Under the pieces are notes generated by a model. That model worked only from the letters and a program-made list of their open reading frames with translations, made no database searches and was not told the origin of the DNA. Below, piece by piece: positions 51,470 through 61,281 of a stretch of DNA of 64,000 bases; position 1 is the stretch's first letter, and the number at the start of each line of letters is the position of its first letter. The position numbers were made by a program, and so were the translations under genes. This DNA is from JAPLDB01 sp038230515. GTDB lineage: Bacteria > Bacteroidota > Bacteroidia > AKYH767-A > 2013-40CM-41-45. The stretch is from contig JBBRND010000023.1 of NCBI GenBank assembly GCA_038230515.1, positions 14,303-78,302 on the forward strand, written 5' to 3'.

Positions 51470-54400
51470 TTACTGAACGATGAGTTGCTGATACGATCTC
51501 TTATCATTGGAAGAAACATGAATTGTATAAACACCTTTAGCAAAATTGCTCACATCAAATGTCCGCTTGTAGTTGCCGGCAGTATTCTCCAGTATGCTTG
51601 AAGAAACCACGCGACCAAGAGCATCAACAAATTCAACGGTTGATTTTTGTGAACCTACATTGGTAAATGATATGGTCACACTTTCATCAGCAGGGTTCGG
51701 GAATATGTTGAACTTATTTTCCGCGATGAAATTACTTACTGCATTAGGAGCAAGCATAATTGCCTGAACCGGAATTCTTACACTGCTGCAAATGGTTGCC
51801 GGAAGAGTAATCTGCCAATCATAAAAATAGTAATAATAACCGGCACCATTATTAGAGCCCGTAATCGAAATTACATTACTTACAGAGTACGGATAAACCA
51901 CTCCCTGACTGCTTCGCTCCAACTGGGGGCTTACATAGCCAAAGTTGGTAGTATTCAGAGTGCCGTTGGTTGTAATGTAGTAGCCGGTACCAGCAGTAAG
52001 AGCAAAGTTCAGAGTAACAACTGTTGTATCAATTGGAATAGTTACAACCGATGAATTGATAAGCGTACCTCCTGCATTGAACAACTGTATTTCACGAGCG
52101 CCCGGAGTATCAGTATAAACTTTTACCGTGGAGAGAACACAATTTGCAAGAACATCAAAATAAAGTATGCCATCCGTAGTTGTTGGATTAAACAAACTTG
52201 CACCGGAATGATATGGTTGACCTGTTGCATCATTGCCACCACCATAACTTGTTTCATTCTCTACCCAATAAGTTGTAGTATTCGTTAAAATAGGAGTTGT
52301 GTATGAAGGACCGGTGCCAAGCAATGTTCCGCCAGTTTGCTGATTATACCAGTTGATCGTATTTCCAGTTGCTGTAAGTGTAATTGAATTCGGACTTACT
52401 GCGGAATCATCATAAGCAACGGCAACGGGAGCAGCAAGTACATTCACGAGTTCCGGTGACGAGGTGAAAGCAGCGCACAACCCCTGAATGGTAACAGTAT
52501 AGATTCCTGACGTGCTAACAACAATTGACTGTGTGGTTTCTCCTGAAGACCATGAATAAGATGACGCAGGGGTGGAAGTAAGAGTAGTTGCTCCGCCCTG
52601 GCAGAATACCAAGTCACCTGTTGCAGTAACTGTTGGTGTTTCATCAGGATTAACAACCACTTGTACTGAAGGAGAAATGCCCGTGCATCCACCAGCATCA
52701 GTAACCATTACATTGTAAGAACCTGGAGTAGAGATTACAGAAGATTGGGTGTTGTCTCCATTCGACCAATTGTAAGCGGCATATCCCGGAACGGCAGTTA
52801 GAGTAATAGTTTGTCCGGTGCACAAAGTGAATGGACCCGGAATAACATTGCCTGTAATACTACAGCCACCTTCAATAACAGTTACAAACTGATCGGCTGC
52901 AAGATTGGTAAAGTGATTTGTAAATTGATGCGAAGGCCAGTCAATTCGTGCGGAGTCAACAGTCATGTTTGCTCCGATACCGAAGTGACATTGTGCTGAG
53001 TTCGAAGTTCCGTAGCTTTCTCCTGCACGAACTTCGCGTATCTGCACTCCCCAAGGACCATAAATAGTAACCCTTGCTCCGATAGCATCGGGGTTGCTCA
53101 CAGTTCCCGTAAGAGCAAACGTGATAAAGTGGTTGGTATTGTTTGTAGAATTTAAGTAGAGAACATCATCTGTGCCTGTTGGTGAGTTGTAAACGTTTCC
53201 ATAAGATGCAAAAACATCTACTTTGCCATCATGATTTAAATCGCCTAATCCGAATGACAACATTCCGTTTGTAGTTGAAGCGAACGGTTGCGTTGCTAAT
53301 GTAAAGGTGCTGTTACCATTGTTGTGATAGAGAAAATATGAATCTCCTCCGCCACCGCCTGAAACTAAAATATCAAGATAGCCATCATTGTCAAAATCTT
53401 CAACCATGGATTCTATAGGATCTGCACCTGGAGTTGTGAACCCGGAAGCGGCAGTGATGTCAGTAAAATTTCCTGTGCCATCGTTTTGAAGAATCTGTCC
53501 GTTCTCACCATGATTAGTCATTACAATATCAAGATCACCATCATTGTCAATATCTCCAAAACTTGTCGTCCATGTTTGTTTGAAATCGGTAACTTCGATA
53601 TTATGCGACTGAGCGCTTTCAGTAAATGTATTATTTCCATTATTGATGAACAGGCGATCTCTTCTGCGAACATCAGTGCTGCTTGATGCCGATTGACGGC
53701 AATGCGCAATGTATAAATCCGGATCTCCATCATTATCAATATCCGTCCAAACGCCTCCGTAGTTGCCGGAATCGTATGGGTCATTGCCTACAGTCAAGCC
53801 TGGATTTATATTCGTATTAAGAACTACGTTCGGATGAACAGTCCAACCAGTAAATGTTCCTGAGCCAACTACTGAAGTAACATTTACTACCAAAGCTCCA
53901 TTCCCGGAATTATAAGAAGTTACTGTTCCAGTCATGTAATTTGCTCCATTGAATCCAATCATCAGAGCTTGTCCGGCAATAAAACTTAATCCGGCAGGTA
54001 CAGTAAGTGATTTTGATCCTGTTCCAATTGCCAGCGATGTCATTGATTTTGGAATAGGAAGTAAATTTCCTGCACCATCATTAATATAAACTTTTGCATA
54101 GTCGTTATCATCATCTACTACCACATCAGCCCAGCCGTCATTATTAAAATCTCCGAACGTAACGTTCTGAACAAAATAACTTCCTGCTAACTGAACGATC
54201 GTAGAAGTTACAGTGGTTCCATTCCATCCCAACTTCACGAGTACAGCATCGCCACTTCCCGTCACCACATCTTTCCAACCGTTATGATCCACATCGGCTG
54301 CCGCCATTCCCCATACATTACCTCCATACACCTGACCGAGAGGATATGAAGTAAAAGATCCATCGCGGTTTTGCAGGCGAACCATGAGATTTGATGCTTG

Positions 54401-54592
54401 ATCCATAGCGAGGATGTCGTCAAGTCCATCATTGTTTACATCAACAACTGTTACTGCACAGCCACTGTGTGTTTGAGTAGTAAACTTGCTGCTGTTTGAA
54501 TTTGTAAATGCAAATTGCGCAGAGGAAGTTAATGCTCCCAATCCACACATCACTGCAATTAATAGTGAACGAAAGAAAGTAGAATTTTTCAT
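51470..54592 (-). CDS. T9SS protein with FG-GAP/VCBS repeats and UnbV-like domain
   Basis: A 1040-residue exported protein; signal peptide 1-25. Residues ~30-470 hold seven or more FG-GAP/VCBS calcium-binding repeats (VDVNNDGLDDILAMD, GDFNNDGWADVVVDDDNDYA, DIDNDGDLDIVMTNHG, LNHDGKVDVFASYG), which build an integrin-alpha-like propeller. An ASPIC/UnbV segment follows at ~490-560 (AIGARVTIYG, VRAGESYGTSNSAQCHFGIG). Next come Ig-like SprB-type segments (CTGQTITLTAVPGYAAYNWS), an Ig-like/jelly-roll region, and a T9SS sorting domain at ~965-1040 (NKFNIFPNPADESVTISF). Probably a surface adhesin or carbohydrate/Ca2+-binding protein. Single gene, own terminator. Confidence 0.9.
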   Translation of the reverse strand: MKNSTFFRSLLIAVMCGLGALTSSAQFAFTNSNSSKFTTQTHSGCAVTVVDVNNDGLDDILAMDQASNLMVRLQNRDGSFTSYPLGQVYGGNVWGMAAADVDHNGWKDVVTGSGDAVLVKLGWNGTTVTSTIVQLAGSYFVQNVTFGDFNNDGWADVVVDDDNDYAKVYINDGAGNLLPIPKSMTSLAIGTGSKSLTVPAGLSFIAGQALMIGFNGANYMTGTVTSYNSGNGALVVNVTSVVGSGTFTGWTVHPNVVLNTNINPGLTVGNDPYDSGNYGGVWTDIDNDGDPDLYIAHCRQSASSSTDVRRRDRLFINNGNNTFTESAQSHNIEVTDFKQTWTTSFGDIDNDGDLDIVMTNHGENGQILQNDGTGNFTDITAASGFTTPGADPIESMVEDFDNDGYLDILVSGGGGGDSYFLYHNNGNSTFTLATQPFASTTNGMLSFGLGDLNHDGKVDVFASYGNVYNSPTGTDDVLYLNSTNNTNHFITFALTGTVSNPDAIGARVTIYGPWGVQIREVRAGESYGTSNSAQCHFGIGANMTVDSARIDWPSHQFTNHFTNLAADQFVTVIEGGCSITGNVIPGPFTLCTGQTITLTAVPGYAAYNWSNGDNTQSSVISTPGSYNVMVTDAGGCTGISPSVQVVVNPDETPTVTATGDLVFCQGGATTLTSTPASSYSWSSGETTQSIVVSTSGIYTVTIQGLCAAFTSSPELVNVLAAPVAVAYDDSAVSPNSITLTATGNTINWYNQQTGGTLLGTGPSYTTPILTNTTTYWVENETSYGGGNDATGQPYHSGASLFNPTTTDGILYFDVLANCVLSTVKVYTDTPGAREIQLFNAGGTLINSSVVTIPIDTTVVTLNFALTAGTGYYITTNGTLNTTNFGYVSPQLERSSQGVVYPYSVSNVISITGSNNGAGYYYYFYDWQITLPATICSSVRIPVQAIMLAPNAVSNFIAENKFNIFPNPADESVTISFTNVGSQKSTVEFVDALGRVVSSSILENTAGNYKRTFDVSNFAKGVYTIHVSSNDKRSYQQLIVQ

Positions 54593-54677
54593 TTTTTAAA
54601 TTTAAGATTTAATGAATAGTAAAGCGATTTTATGCCGTTTGTTTAAATGATAAGAAAACCAAAGAAAGGCAATTTTA

Positions 54678-56621
54678 TTATTCCTTCATAACTTTCCGGT
54701 AGAATATTTTTTCGCGGGTTTGAATTTTCATAAAATACACACTTTGTGCAGCAGGAAGGGCGATTTGATACAATGATTTTTCTCCTGATAAATCCATACT
54801 GACCGCCTGTTTGCCATCGTTCGTGTAAATATCAATGTGAAGTATTTTTTGTCCGTATTGAGTTTCTACAAAAATTTCTCCATCGGTGGAAATGGTTGGA
54901 TATACTTTTACTCCGCTTTCTTCTTTCTGATTTTGAGTTGTGCCGAGCGCAATGTTCACAATACTATCCGATGCAATAAGCAATGGAGTTTGATCTGCAT
55001 TGTTAAACATAATGCGGAAAGAATCTATCTGTGCACTGTTGTAAGTAAGCAATTCATCAACCCACTTTGGCGGCACGGCTTGATAGAAAACTCTTGCATG
55101 AATAGATACATTGCCGATGGCAGAAGTTAGTGGCACATGGTAATGCACAAAGTCAATGCCCGATCCTTCCACTGTATTTATTTTGTTGAAATCAGAATCG
55201 GCAAGTGCATCGGTTGAAATGAGCGTAGTGTCATAAGCATAATGCGAGGTTGTAAATCCTGCGGGAGGAATGCGGTTATCCTTGAGAAGATTTGCCGAAC
55301 GCTCGAGCACCGAAGTAAAATTATTATTTACATCGCCCATTACCAATTCATAAATCTGCGGAACATCGGATTGATTGATTACATCGTGATGCGGTTCGAA
55401 GTTTAGAGTTTCTCCCACCACTCGATAGTCAGGGGTAAAGGTGCCCGATTTGAAAACCGTATCGCCCACAGCATCCGTCATTACAAACTGAATCGTTGCT
55501 CTTCGCGCAGGATAGCCCGATGGAAATTTATGTCCCGCTTTGTTTTCTATGCGAACATTAAAATAACCGGTATCATTTACTGAACTATCCAACTGTAAAC
55601 TGAAATTGATTGACCGTTCTCTCAGCAAAGCTATCGTGTTTGCAATCGTGGTATCAAATTTAGCATCTTCAGCATCTGCACCGAGTTGCATTTTATTATT
55701 TTTAATCATATTCAGCATAAAAGCATTTCCGCCTACAAACACGTGCTGATTGAAAGGGGAGCGCGGACTGAGTGATGCGAAACCATTTGCAATTACAATT
55801 GCATCCGGCTCATGCGGCATGTGGCAGGTTTGGCAGGTAATACTATCTGCCGGGAAACGTGAGTTGAGATATTCATGATACGTTGCCTGCTCTGTAAACT
55901 GTCCGCCTGTATAGTTTCCGCCAAGGTCAACCGTTTGCGTAATCAGCGTGTGACATGCCGAGCAAAGCCGCGCCTGATTCATGTGCGGACTGTACATAGG
56001 GGTATATCCTTCATACAACTGCATCGGTCCCACCAGCACACTGTCAAACGGACCATACACCAGCCGCGTAGTATCATAAGGAATATCTCCCGAAAATGTG
56101 TGACCAACGATAGGGCTTATTGTGTGACAACTCTCACATGCAACTCCATCCTGTCCCAGTGAATCGGTTGCAAGATCAGCAAGCCCGTACATGCCCGCTC
56201 CGTGAAAAAATTTAGTGTAGCGCCCCATCGGTGCATGGCAGCTTGTACATTTATCCTGAAGCTCCGCAGCATGTGCAGGGTTCACCAATATTTCGTGACT
56301 CACCTTTGCGCGCCACAGCGGATCTCGCCCGCTGTTTGCCATCATCGTGCTTTGCCAATGGTCAAAAAGATTTACCGAGTTTCCGCTTTCATCAATGTTT
56401 GCTTGCCCTGCCGAATCCAATCCATGACATCCCTTGCAATGCTCTGCCCTAAGAAAATATTCTCCGGGACCAATCGGACTCATCAACCGAACTTTGAAAG
56501 CCGCAATCTCCAGCGGAGTATGAAACGATGCCTTTGCATCATACTGATGAGGGCTGAGGAAACTCATCAATATCACAAACGAAAACAGTACACCAAATAC
56601 CCAGAGTATTTTTTTATGCAT
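54678..56621 (-). CDS. Pentaheme cytochrome c with T9SS sorting domain
   Basis: A 647-residue exported protein. A hydrophobic N-terminal segment (ILWVFGVLFSFVILMSFLS) acts as signal or anchor. Five c-type heme sites CxxCH are present: CKGCH (Cys62-His66), CTSCH, CESCH, CSACH and CQTCH, spread over residues ~60-270, as in the cytochrome c554/multiheme family. Residues ~300-560 are a beta-rich domain (FNVRIENKAGHKFPSGYPAR) often attached to such cytochromes. The last ~80 residues resemble a T9SS sorting domain (VKVYPTISTDGEIFVETQ ... VYFMKIQTREKIFYRKVMKE). It may carry electrons to the cell surface. A TACTTTTG -7 element lies at 56668-56675 on the minus strand. Confidence 0.88.
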   Translation of the reverse strand: MHKKILWVFGVLFSFVILMSFLSPHQYDAKASFHTPLEIAAFKVRLMSPIGPGEYFLRAEHCKGCHGLDSAGQANIDESGNSVNLFDHWQSTMMANSGRDPLWRAKVSHEILVNPAHAAELQDKCTSCHAPMGRYTKFFHGAGMYGLADLATDSLGQDGVACESCHTISPIVGHTFSGDIPYDTTRLVYGPFDSVLVGPMQLYEGYTPMYSPHMNQARLCSACHTLITQTVDLGGNYTGGQFTEQATYHEYLNSRFPADSITCQTCHMPHEPDAIVIANGFASLSPRSPFNQHVFVGGNAFMLNMIKNNKMQLGADAEDAKFDTTIANTIALLRERSINFSLQLDSSVNDTGYFNVRIENKAGHKFPSGYPARRATIQFVMTDAVGDTVFKSGTFTPDYRVVGETLNFEPHHDVINQSDVPQIYELVMGDVNNNFTSVLERSANLLKDNRIPPAGFTTSHYAYDTTLISTDALADSDFNKINTVEGSGIDFVHYHVPLTSAIGNVSIHARVFYQAVPPKWVDELLTYNSAQIDSFRIMFNNADQTPLLIASDSIVNIALGTTQNQKEESGVKVYPTISTDGEIFVETQYGQKILHIDIYTNDGKQAVSMDLSGEKSLYQIALPAAQSVYFMKIQTREKIFYRKVMKE

Positions 56622-56667
56622 CCCGAAAAATTAAAAAAATTTTGTGCGCAGTTTTTTTTGAGAAGAA

Positions 56668-56675
56668 CAAAAGTA
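56668..56675 (-). promoter_or_regulatory. -7 element of the pentaheme cytochrome gene
   Basis: TACTTTTG on the minus strand, 47 bp upstream of the start codon; no clear -33 match. Confidence 0.45.
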
Positions 56676-56740
56676 AGGAGAAATCTTAAATAGAGAAAGA
56701 AAAGGTTAACGCAATACCCCGCAGCTTACCATTTCTCCCT

Positions 56741-57013
56741 TTTAGTTTATCCGCACCCGCGCACGGGTTATTACAGGCAGCATTCAGCTTATCAACCCAC
56801 ACTAAAACAGTTGAAGAAATCGCCTCACTTTTATCCGCATCCGCGCTAAGTTTATCAGCACCCGCCAAAATGTTTCAGCAAATCAGGAAAAGTTTATGAA
56901 AAATCGCAAACACTTTTCCCAAAACACTTTCCGCGTCATTTCAAAATTGCCATGCGTCATAGCCAAACAGCCGTGCGTCATGTCAAAATTGCCATGCGTC
57001 ATCGCAGAATTCA
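56741..57013. repeat. 21-bp tandem repeat array, locus C (two sub-arrays)
   Basis: Sub-array C1 (56741-56887): seven 21-bp units around TTTATCCGCACCCGCG. Sub-array C2 (56930-57013): four 21-bp units of CATGCGTCATGTCAAAATTG type. There are no length changes inside either array and the two have unrelated sequences. The locus lies upstream of the cytochrome gene. Confidence 0.85.
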
Positions 57014-57124
57014 AATAAGTTATAGCACCACCCTTTAATTTTTTTAAAAAATCGCATTTGCTAAAAAAAGGTAAGAATTCCACAAAAGTTGTAGCAACAG
57101 TATGCCACAAAATCCACCGGCACC

Positions 57125-57241
57125 AATTCAAAAACCTTCGGTCCGTTTGCTTTCAAAAAAGGACAATCGCTCACCCAGCACTTCACCGCTGCACCCGCTG
57201 CAAAAAGCACCGCAACCAAGTCAAAAGTGACAGTAAAATAG
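57125..57241 (+). pseudogene. 3' remnant of a carboxypeptidase-regulatory-like gene
   Basis: One frame reads NSKTFGPFAFKKGQSLTQHF, then TAAPAAKSTATKSKVTVK and a stop, clearly homologous to the C-terminus of the 2174-3151 protein (NSKTFGPFDFKKGQSLTQHF). The frame is closed by a stop at 57092-57094 and the rest of the gene is missing or scrambled by frameshifts in the preceding ~60 bp. The same CCGTAA hairpin as behind the intact gene follows at 57274-57297, so the fragment is the end of a decayed duplicate. Confidence 0.7.
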
Positions 57242-57273
57242 TAGAGTTTGGAATTTAATTTTTAGTTATCACT

Positions 57274-57297
57274 AACCCTGCCCCGTAAGGCAGGGTT
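57274..57297 (+). terminator. CCGTAA-loop hairpin after the remnant
   Basis: AACCCTGCC / GGCAGGGTT around CCGTAA, then TTGTGTTTTT; identical in sequence to the hairpin at 2125-2148 on the other strand. Confidence 0.75.
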
Positions 57298-57299
57298 TT

Positions 57300-57713
57300 G
57301 TGTTTTTAGTAGCTCCCCCGATAGCAAAGTAAGGGTATAATATATAATTTTTTCGAAGTAGCCGCCAATCCGAAATCAATCTGCCTGGGCAGACGAATTC
57401 TGAAATTCTTCTGAGGAAATAAGTTTTTTTGCAATTCTTTTTTGTAGAGCTCATGAAACGAAGATGCTTCCACTAATTATTATTTACCAGTAAACAGCAG
57501 GCACTATTTCGTTTTATCAGAGGCAATTTTAATCAGTAGGGCTTAATGCCTTGAAGGCATTGATGAATATCATTTCAGAAAATAATCTTACAAACCAATT
57601 TTCTCCTAAGTATGAACCGATCTTCGTTTTACAGGAAATTTATTTTTCTAAAAGGCGCATGCCGAAAAGCCGTTTAACAGAGTAGGCAATCTCTATTAAT
57701 TTATTATAGTAAT
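57300..57713. other. Intergenic stretch without recognised features
   Basis: A+T-rich sequence between the remnant's terminator and the metalloprotease gene. I see no gene, strong hairpin or clear promoter here apart from short CTGCCTGGGCAG- and TGCCTTGAAGGCA-type palindromes. Confidence 0.5.
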
Positions 57714-60344
57714 ATGAAAAAGTATATTTTACTTCTTGCTATGCTGGCAATAGGTGTTAACCTGTTTGCCGGAGACCTGAAACCCGTTGCACAAAAAATT
57801 GCTGATCACAAAACGCAGCTTGCGTCTTTATCAGCTACGCAGCTTTTTCAAATCAGTGCCTCAGCCAATCAGCGCAGTGCGCAATTAAATTCTGTGGTTA
57901 GCAATGCTACAGTGCTCGAGTTTATACAAACCCGCACGCAAAGCATTTTAGTAAACAAGCCCGAGAATCTCAACCTTGTTATTCCAACTAATGCAGGAGG
58001 CAGCATCGAACTGGAACTTTTTAAATCAAACATTTTTACTCCTGATTTTACGGTAGTAACAAGTGCTACTAATGGGCAGCCCATTCCTTATGAAGGGGGT
58101 GTTCACTATTGGGGTATTATAAAAGGAGATAATTCCTCACTGGCGGCCATCAGTATTTTTAATGATGAAGTGATGGGAATGATTTCTTCTCCCGCCATAG
58201 GCAATTTAGTGCTCGGGAAAATTGATAACGATGCACAAGGCAGGCATATTCTTTACAACGATAAAGATCTTCATGCCCCTTCAGTTCCGCATTGCTTTAC
58301 AGTTGATGATGGAGAAGGATATTCACCGGAAACATTCCGAAACGGAGATCATGTGCTCACCACTAACTGCATTCGCCTTTATTGGGAAGTAAATTACGAC
58401 ATCTATACCGGCAAAGGAAGCGTCACGGCTGCCACTAATTATATAACCGGTGTGTTCAACCAAAGCGCAATACTATATAGCAACGATGCCATTCCTGTTT
58501 CTCTGTCTCAATTATATGTGTGGAATACGGCAAGCCCATATACGGCAACTTCTACATCCAGCTTACTTTCGCAATTTCAGACCAACGTAAATTCTTTCAA
58601 TGGCGATTTAGCTCAGTTAATTGGCTATGCAGGTGGCGGGGGCATTGCTGCCAGCTTAAACGGACTGTGCAGTTCCAATCCCGATTACAAGCAATGCTAC
58701 AGCGGAATTTCTTCTTCTTATTCAAACGTACCTACTTTTTCGTGGACAGTGGAAGTAGTAACGCATGAGCAAGGCCACCTGATGGGTTCGTACCATACGC
58801 ATGCCTGTGTCTGGAATGGCAATAATACCGCAATTGATAATTGCGGGCCCACTGCGGGCTATCCGTATGAAGGCAGTTGCAGCGGAGCGCCTACTCCTAC
58901 TAACGGAGGAACCATCATGAGCTATTGTCATCTTGTGGGTACTGTCGGAATAAATTTCTCGAATGGTTTTGGTCCGCAGCCGCGGGCAGCCATACTTGCA
59001 AGATACAATGCAGCATCGTGCCTGACTGCCTGTACAGGTTCATCGTGCAATGCTCCTACAGGTATGAGTACTGGAAGTATTACTCAAACATCAGCCGTTT
59101 TTTCATGGACTGCTGCAACAGGAGCCACAAGCTACAACGTGCAGTACCGCAAAACAGGAACTACTTCATGGACTTCAGGAAGCACCGCCTCTACCTCTTT
59201 TGCTGTGTCAGGATTATTAGCATCAACAACCTATGAGTGGCAGGTGCAAACAGTGTGTGCATCAGGCTCGTCAGCATTTACGGCTTCTACCACATTTACT
59301 ACCACTGCTGCATCAAGCTGCGGTACACCAACAGTTTTAACTTCTTCATCTATTACAAGCACCAGTGCCACCTGTTCATGGGCTGCGGTAACGGGTGCTG
59401 TAAGCTATACCATGCAATGGAAAGCGGCATCAGCCGGTTCGTGGACAACCATCACAGGTATTAGCACCACTTCGCGCAACCTCGCAGGGCTTGTTGCATG
59501 CACTGGTTATCAATTTAAGGTGCTCACCGTTTGCAGCACCAGTTCAAGTTCGTATAGCGCAACGGCATCGTTTACTACAACGGGTTGTTCGGTTACCTAT
59601 TGCACTGCGGCAGGAACAAATACAAACTATGAATACATAAATAAAGTTTCTCTTGGCTCCATCAATAACACAAGCGGCAGTAATTCAGGATATGGAAACT
59701 ACACGGCTTTAAGCACCAACCTTGCGGGTGGAACTGCAAATACAATTACCCTCACTCCAGGTTTTACGGGTTCTTCATACCATGAATACTGGAAGGTGTA
59801 CATTGATTACAATAAGAATGGAGTATTTACTGATGCAGGTGAAAATGTAGCTTCAGTTAATTCAACCTCAACTGCAAGCGCTTCATTTACCGTTCCAACC
59901 ACAGCACTTAACGGTGCTACCCGCATGCGTGTGCAGATGCGTTACAATGCTTACGCTGCAAGTTCTTGTGGCTCTTATACGTATGGCGAAGTAGAGGATT
60001 ACACCGTAAACATTACCGGCAACCCACAAAGTCCGCAGCCGGCTGATGATGGCGGTGGATCAACTGAAATGACAAACGGAGCATCCGCAATTCAGGGAAT
60101 TATTCTCTATCCGAATCCCGCTCAGAATACTGTTACGGTCGAATTTTCTTCCGCTGAAAACGCTAGTGCGAACATGAGTGTGTATGATCTTGTAGGACAA
60201 AAAATAATTTCACGCATGGAGCAAATTCGCGAAGGGATAAATGTTGTCAGTATCAATACATCTTCATTCAGCAAGGGAATGTATCTTTTCGAATTCGAAA
60301 ACAACGGAACTATTCAACGCCAGAAGTTTTTAATTTCAAGATAA
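57714..60344 (+). CDS. T9SS-secreted M12B-like metallopeptidase with Fn3 and GEVED domains
   Basis: An 876-residue exported protease. Signal peptide 1-19. A propeptide-like region extends to ~190. The metzincin domain at ~195-445 has the zinc site HEQGHLMGSYHTH at residues 351-363 (HExxHxxGxxH) and a downstream Met-turn candidate in GGTIMSYCH. Two fibronectin type III domains follow (~445-530 and ~535-625, each with ATSYNVQYRKTG-like strands), then a GEVED domain (~650-765, YWKVYIDYNKNGVFTDAGEN) and a T9SS sorting domain (~795-876, ILYPNPAQNTVTVEF). It probably degrades extracellular protein. Ends with a very strong terminator. Confidence 0.93.
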   Translation: MKKYILLLAMLAIGVNLFAGDLKPVAQKIADHKTQLASLSATQLFQISASANQRSAQLNSVVSNATVLEFIQTRTQSILVNKPENLNLVIPTNAGGSIELELFKSNIFTPDFTVVTSATNGQPIPYEGGVHYWGIIKGDNSSLAAISIFNDEVMGMISSPAIGNLVLGKIDNDAQGRHILYNDKDLHAPSVPHCFTVDDGEGYSPETFRNGDHVLTTNCIRLYWEVNYDIYTGKGSVTAATNYITGVFNQSAILYSNDAIPVSLSQLYVWNTASPYTATSTSSLLSQFQTNVNSFNGDLAQLIGYAGGGGIAASLNGLCSSNPDYKQCYSGISSSYSNVPTFSWTVEVVTHEQGHLMGSYHTHACVWNGNNTAIDNCGPTAGYPYEGSCSGAPTPTNGGTIMSYCHLVGTVGINFSNGFGPQPRAAILARYNAASCLTACTGSSCNAPTGMSTGSITQTSAVFSWTAATGATSYNVQYRKTGTTSWTSGSTASTSFAVSGLLASTTYEWQVQTVCASGSSAFTASTTFTTTAASSCGTPTVLTSSSITSTSATCSWAAVTGAVSYTMQWKAASAGSWTTITGISTTSRNLAGLVACTGYQFKVLTVCSTSSSSYSATASFTTTGCSVTYCTAAGTNTNYEYINKVSLGSINNTSGSNSGYGNYTALSTNLAGGTANTITLTPGFTGSSYHEYWKVYIDYNKNGVFTDAGENVASVNSTSTASASFTVPTTALNGATRMRVQMRYNAYAASSCGSYTYGEVEDYTVNITGNPQSPQPADDGGGSTEMTNGASAIQGIILYPNPAQNTVTVEFSSAENASANMSVYDLVGQKIISRMEQIREGINVVSINTSSFSKGMYLFEFENNGTIQRQKFLISR

Positions 60345-60368
60345 TGGAGGTTTAACATAGTGTACGTA

Positions 60369-60412
60369 CCCAGAGCAGTCTTGCTGAGAAGCAAGACTGC
60401 TCTGGGTTTTAT
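60369..60412 (+). terminator. Intrinsic terminator of the metallopeptidase gene
   Basis: A perfect 17-bp stem (60369-60385 with 60390-60406), loop GAGA, then TTTT. Confidence 0.92.
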
Positions 60413-60509
60413 TATGAGAGCAGGAGAGATGAAAATCGTCCTTTTATTTAACACCCGACTGCTTCTTCCCATCTGAATGCTCGTGCAACCTGAACGGACG
60501 CTAGTTGCG

Positions 60510-60697
60510 AGGAAGGGATAAAGCAATTGAGATCAACCAGGGTAGAGATTCTTTTTTTACAAACTACATTCCCCTGATGCTAATTGTCCTTCCAGCGTTA
60601 CCAATTGCTCATTTGTCATTTACAACACTTCGCATTTGCTGTTTCTTTGCATCATAAATCAAACAAATAATTTAATCTTTAAAAAACCAAAAAAAAA
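60510..60697 (+). promoter_or_regulatory. Upstream region of tssD copy 2, shared with copy 3
   Basis: About 190 bp aligns with 62030-62212 before copy 3: ACAAACTACATT, CCCTGATGCTAA, TTTACAACACTTCGC and the box TTTCTTTGCATCATAAATCA (starting 60642). The box lies one base from the TANNTTTG consensus. The shared block shows that the duplication included the promoter. Confidence 0.6.
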
Positions 60698-61096
60698 ATG
60701 GCATTCAAATCAACCCTTAGCATTGATGGCGGAGATGAAATCAACCTCCTCCATTGCGACTACGCTCTTCGCAGAGATACTGATGCATCAGGTCGCCCTT
60801 CTTCTGTTCTTTATGGTGGTACTATTCAATGTGAAGTTGAAGCTACCGAAGACAACAGTGTTCTTGAGTGGATGGCAGATCCGCACAAGGTGAAAAACGG
60901 AAAAATTACTTTCTACAAACGCAGTGATGCAGCAGCTCTGAAAACTCTTGAGTTTGAAGAAGCTTACATCATTCAGTTCAGCGAGAGCATTGACACCGTT
61001 GGAAGCAACCCGATGACTACTCACTTCGTGATCTCTGCAAAGAAGATCAAGATGGGAACTGCAGAGCACGAGAATCCTTGGCCTGCTAACACGTAA
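60698..61096 (+). CDS. tssD: Type VI secretion tube protein TssD (Hcp), copy 2
   Basis: A 132-residue TssD, seven substitutions away from copy 1 (all conservative except Thr to Pro in SNPMTTHF). Same structural features: LLHCDYALRRDTDASGRPSS, VLEWMADPHK, FEEAYIIQFSES, terminal HENPWPANT. Followed by three CCGTAA-loop hairpins and then by the HExxH protein at 61282, which is the best cargo candidate for this tube copy. Promoter block shared with copy 3. Confidence 0.93.
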   Translation: MAFKSTLSIDGGDEINLLHCDYALRRDTDASGRPSSVLYGGTIQCEVEATEDNSVLEWMADPHKVKNGKITFYKRSDAAALKTLEFEEAYIIQFSESIDTVGSNPMTTHFVISAKKIKMGTAEHENPWPANT

Positions 61097-61110
61097 TCTA
61101 CCGGAATTAA

Positions 61111-61215
61111 GATGCATGTAATCCCGTAAGGTTACATGCATCTGTTTCAAAAAAAATTCAATGCCCCGTAAGGCATAGAAAATTTAAAGCAATCCCGTAA
61201 GATTGCTTTTTTTTA
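61111..61215 (+). repeat. Three CCGTAA-loop hairpins after tssD copy 2
   Basis: Stems at 61111-61123/61130-61142 (13 bp), 61161-61165/61172-61176 (5 bp) and 61186-61194/61201-61209 (9 bp), all with loop CCGTAA. The last is followed by a T run and should act as terminator. Confidence 0.85.
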
Positions 61216-61281
61216 TTCCCTCTTTCAGAAATTACATTCAAACAAAATACTTTATTCATATCATTAATACACAGGATAAAA

